Assembly: GCA_002923315.1 (NCBI GenBank)
Contig: BEHM01000022.1
Location: 1-57,284, forward strand
Source of the DNA: a bacterium HR10
Lineage (GTDB): Bacteria > Acidobacteriota > Blastocatellia > HR10
Direction: 5' to 3'
Length of the DNA: 57,284 bases
Made by a program: the position numbers and the translations under genes. Numbering within the stretch: the first letter of the stretch is position 1; each line of letters opens with the position of its first letter. This document shows positions 57,033 to 57,284 of this stretch, piece by piece. Under the pieces are notes generated by a model. That model did not search any database, was not told where the DNA came from, and worked only from the letters and a program-made list of their open reading frames with translations.

Positions 57033-57284
57033 ATGAACAAGCGTACCACGGGAGGATCCCTGGTATCAAGCCCCACATGGGAGGGGTTGGAGGAGTGGGT
57101 TCGGGGCAAGATCCAGGAGTTCATCCAGGATCTCCTGGAGCAGGAGGTGACCGAGTTGTTGGGCCGGTGCCGCTACCAGCGGCGAGCCGCGGTGGACGGA
57201 GTCCAGGGTTACAGGAACGGCTATGGGAAACCTCGCAGGCTGACCCTGGGCATTGGCACCATCACCATCCGTCGCCCTCGGGTG
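57033..57284 (+). CDS. IS256/Mutator-family transposase, N-terminal part
   Basis: 84 codons are present and the frame runs off the window. The family N-terminus is clear: GKIQEFIQDLLEQEVTELLG near residue 30, then GYRNGYGKPRRLTLGIGTIT and RRPRV. The DDE catalytic residues come later and are not visible. The start is the ATG at 57033, after AAAGGAGGAGG. Confidence 0.92.
   Translation, partial: MNKRTTGGSLVSSPTWEGLEEWVRGKIQEFIQDLLEQEVTELLGRCRYQRRAAVDGVQGYRNGYGKPRRLTLGIGTITIRRPRV

Larger units (their letters stand above)
56945..57284 (+). mobile_element. Left part of an IS256-family insertion sequence
   Basis: The element begins close to 56945; the exact end cannot be set because the right end lies outside the window. 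It contains a short leader with a strong stem-loop and then the start of a Mutator-type transposase. It abuts the 5' end of the HAF-repeat gene. Confidence 0.65.

Overview
The window reads as a stretch of chromosome from a GC-rich bacterium, most likely an Acidobacteriota. The pointers are indirect. There is a von Willebrand A protein of the type best known from acidobacteria (50416-51522), a TonB-receptor-like protein with an N-terminal carboxypeptidase-regulatory domain (15345-17903), and many secreted beta-propeller and NHL-type proteins. The housekeeping genes (rpsP, ffh, phoH-ybeY-corC-era, ttcA, purEK, carA, lepB, class I fumarase) are ordinary bacterial ones. No phage, CRISPR array or defence cluster is visible. 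One insertion sequence enters at the right edge.

Layout. 1-3.1 kb: rpsP (cut by the window edge) and ffh, a small secreted protein and a phosphoribosyltransferase. 3.1-11.0 kb: a tight minus-strand surface-polysaccharide operon of five GT4-type glycosyltransferases and an O-antigen ligase-like protein, headed by an M50-like membrane metalloprotease. 11.1-17.9 kb: plus-strand DoxX, enoyl-CoA hydratase, CstA-type carbon-starvation transporter, AcuC/histone-deacetylase-like protein and the TonB-receptor-like protein. 17.9-22.8 kb: dnaJ, phoH, ybeY, corC-like and era, a conserved RNA-metabolism and stress block behind a near-consensus promoter. 23-32.9 kb: secreted propellers, a thioredoxin-NHL protein, small membrane proteins, a degenerate S24/S26 protein, ttcA, a double-PDZ protein, mobA and a SpoIVB/S55-like serine protease. 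33-42 kb: a large secreted propeller, a STAS protein, then a minus-strand run of sodium:solute symporter, P1 peptidase, degenerate M20 peptidase, macrodomain protein and class I fumarase. 42-48.6 kb: methyltransferase, purEK, Crp-like regulator with a lipoprotein, and lepB-yip1-carA. 48.8-57.3 kb: small zinc-type protein, phoD, VWFA protein, an 11-residue-repeat (LEA-like) secreted protein, a mosaic beta-helix/FG-GAP protein, tRNA-Ala(CGC), and a HAF-repeat gene whose 5' end is lost next to an IS256-family element.

The observations most worth following up are these. Five genes without a ribosome-binding site have a -10-like box ending 8-10 nt before the start codon, which suggests leaderless mRNAs. 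The DnaJ has HPE in place of the HPD motif. Three proteins keep their fold signatures but lack active-site residues (M20, S24/S26, STAS). One secreted protein consists of eight exact 11-residue repeats. The IS256 transposase has its ribosome-binding site inside a 14-bp stem. I did not recognise any clearly new multi-gene system.
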